A stretch of 5,566 nt of DNA, from NCBI GenBank assembly GCA_014382915.1, contig JACNIV010000085.1:1-5566 (forward strand), in the 5' to 3' direction. The notes below the pieces were generated by a model, which was given only the letters and a program-made list of their open reading frames with translations, made no database searches and was not told the origin of the DNA. Both the position numbers and the translations under genes were made by a program. The first letter of the stretch is position 1. Every line of letters begins with the position of its first letter. This DNA comes from Candidatus Cloacimonadota bacterium (lineage in GTDB: Bacteria > Cloacimonadota > Cloacimonadia > Cloacimonadales > TCS61). Of the stretch, positions 5,152 to 5,566 are shown one piece after another.

Positions 5152-5566
5152 TTACTCCGTTTTTTCTTTCTCGTATGGAATTCCATCTGCTGCCGGTGCA
5201 ACCATTTTACTTACAAAGCTCACTAAAATCACCAATGTAAGCACATATGGCAACATACTGAGAAGTTGTGAAGAAACGTTAAAATCGAATTGTCCCAGGA
5301 AGACAGTGATTCCCTGCGCACCACCAAAAAGCAGGCAAGCCAGAAGTGCTCCCTGTGGTTTCCATTTTCCAAATATCATGGCAGCAAGCGCTATGAAGCC
5401 ATGTCCCGAAATTAGAGTCGGTCGAAAATTGGATACGACTGCCAGACTCATGGCAGCACCACCAAATCCGGAAAAAACACCTGATGTGATCACAGCCAGA
5501 TATCGAATTTTGAAAACATTCACACCGAGCGTATCAGCAGCAGCGGGATGTTCACCTACCGCGCGA
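5152..5566 (-). CDS. Nucleoside-type ABC importer permease, C-terminal part
   Basis: The frame is open to the right edge, so the 5' part lies outside. The first visible residues are RAVGEHPAAADTLG, then VNVFKIRYLAVITSG and VFSGFGGAAMSL. The RAVGExPxAADTxG segment is the conserved cytoplasmic loop of the branched-chain-amino-acid/nucleoside permease family (BPD_transp_2), in the form seen in NupQ/YufQ-like permeases that partner BMP proteins. It probably contacts the ATPase. Two or three membrane segments follow: ITSGVFSGFGGAAMSLAVV, then HGFIALAAMIFGKWKP (a re-entrant or membrane segment), ALLACLLFGGAQGITVFLG and MLPYVLTLVILVSFV. The charged tail ends PYEKEKTE, with stop TAA at 5154-5152. The neighbouring BMP lipoprotein supports a nucleoside importer. 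The GTG at 5523-5521 is an internal valine, not a start. Confidence 0.92.
   Translation of the reverse strand, partial: RAVGEHPAAADTLGVNVFKIRYLAVITSGVFSGFGGAAMSLAVVSNFRPTLISGHGFIALAAMIFGKWKPQGALLACLLFGGAQGITVFLGQFDFNVSSQLLSMLPYVLTLVILVSFVSKMVAPAADGIPYEKEKTE

Overview
The window looks like chromosomal sequence from a low-GC, Gram-negative-type bacterium of the FCB group, plausibly Candidatus Cloacimonadota or a close relative. The pointers are the secreted beta-helix protein with a YPNPFNPET-type C-terminal sorting/FlgD-like tail, the AT-rich composition, and the 9-codon tmRNA tag, a length also seen in Bacteroidota. The phylum assignment is inference from style, not from a marker-gene tree.

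Layout, left to right: (1) 1-447, + strand, the C-terminal part of a GT-B glycosyltransferase, followed by a stem-loop that spans its stop codon. (2) 503-2752, + strand, a 749-residue secreted right-handed beta-helix protein built from two homologous modules and a C-terminal sorting domain. (3) 2753-3500, a REP-associated tyrosine transposase (RAYT, HUH/Y1 type) of 188 residues. One imperfect REP-like hairpin lies directly upstream, and a second direct copy, an inverted copy and a half-copy lie directly downstream. (4) 3607-3960, + strand, a complete one-piece tmRNA (ssrA) with an ANDNFALAA tag. (5) 3961-4060, a post-tmRNA hairpin and a perfect 13-bp bidirectional terminator. (6) 4061-5566, - strand, the end of a nucleoside-type ABC importer locus: a BMP-family (PnrA-like) substrate-binding lipoprotein, preceded by the 3' part of its inner-membrane permease, which runs off the right edge.

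The permease and the lipoprotein are expected to work together: the lipoprotein captures a nucleoside and the permease passes it across the inner membrane, powered by an ATPase presumably encoded beyond the right edge. The other genes have no evident functional link. The most notable system is the RAYT with its REP hairpins. The hairpin arms differ in sequence between copies yet remain complementary, which suggests the structure is maintained and that the transposase and repeats form a matched set.
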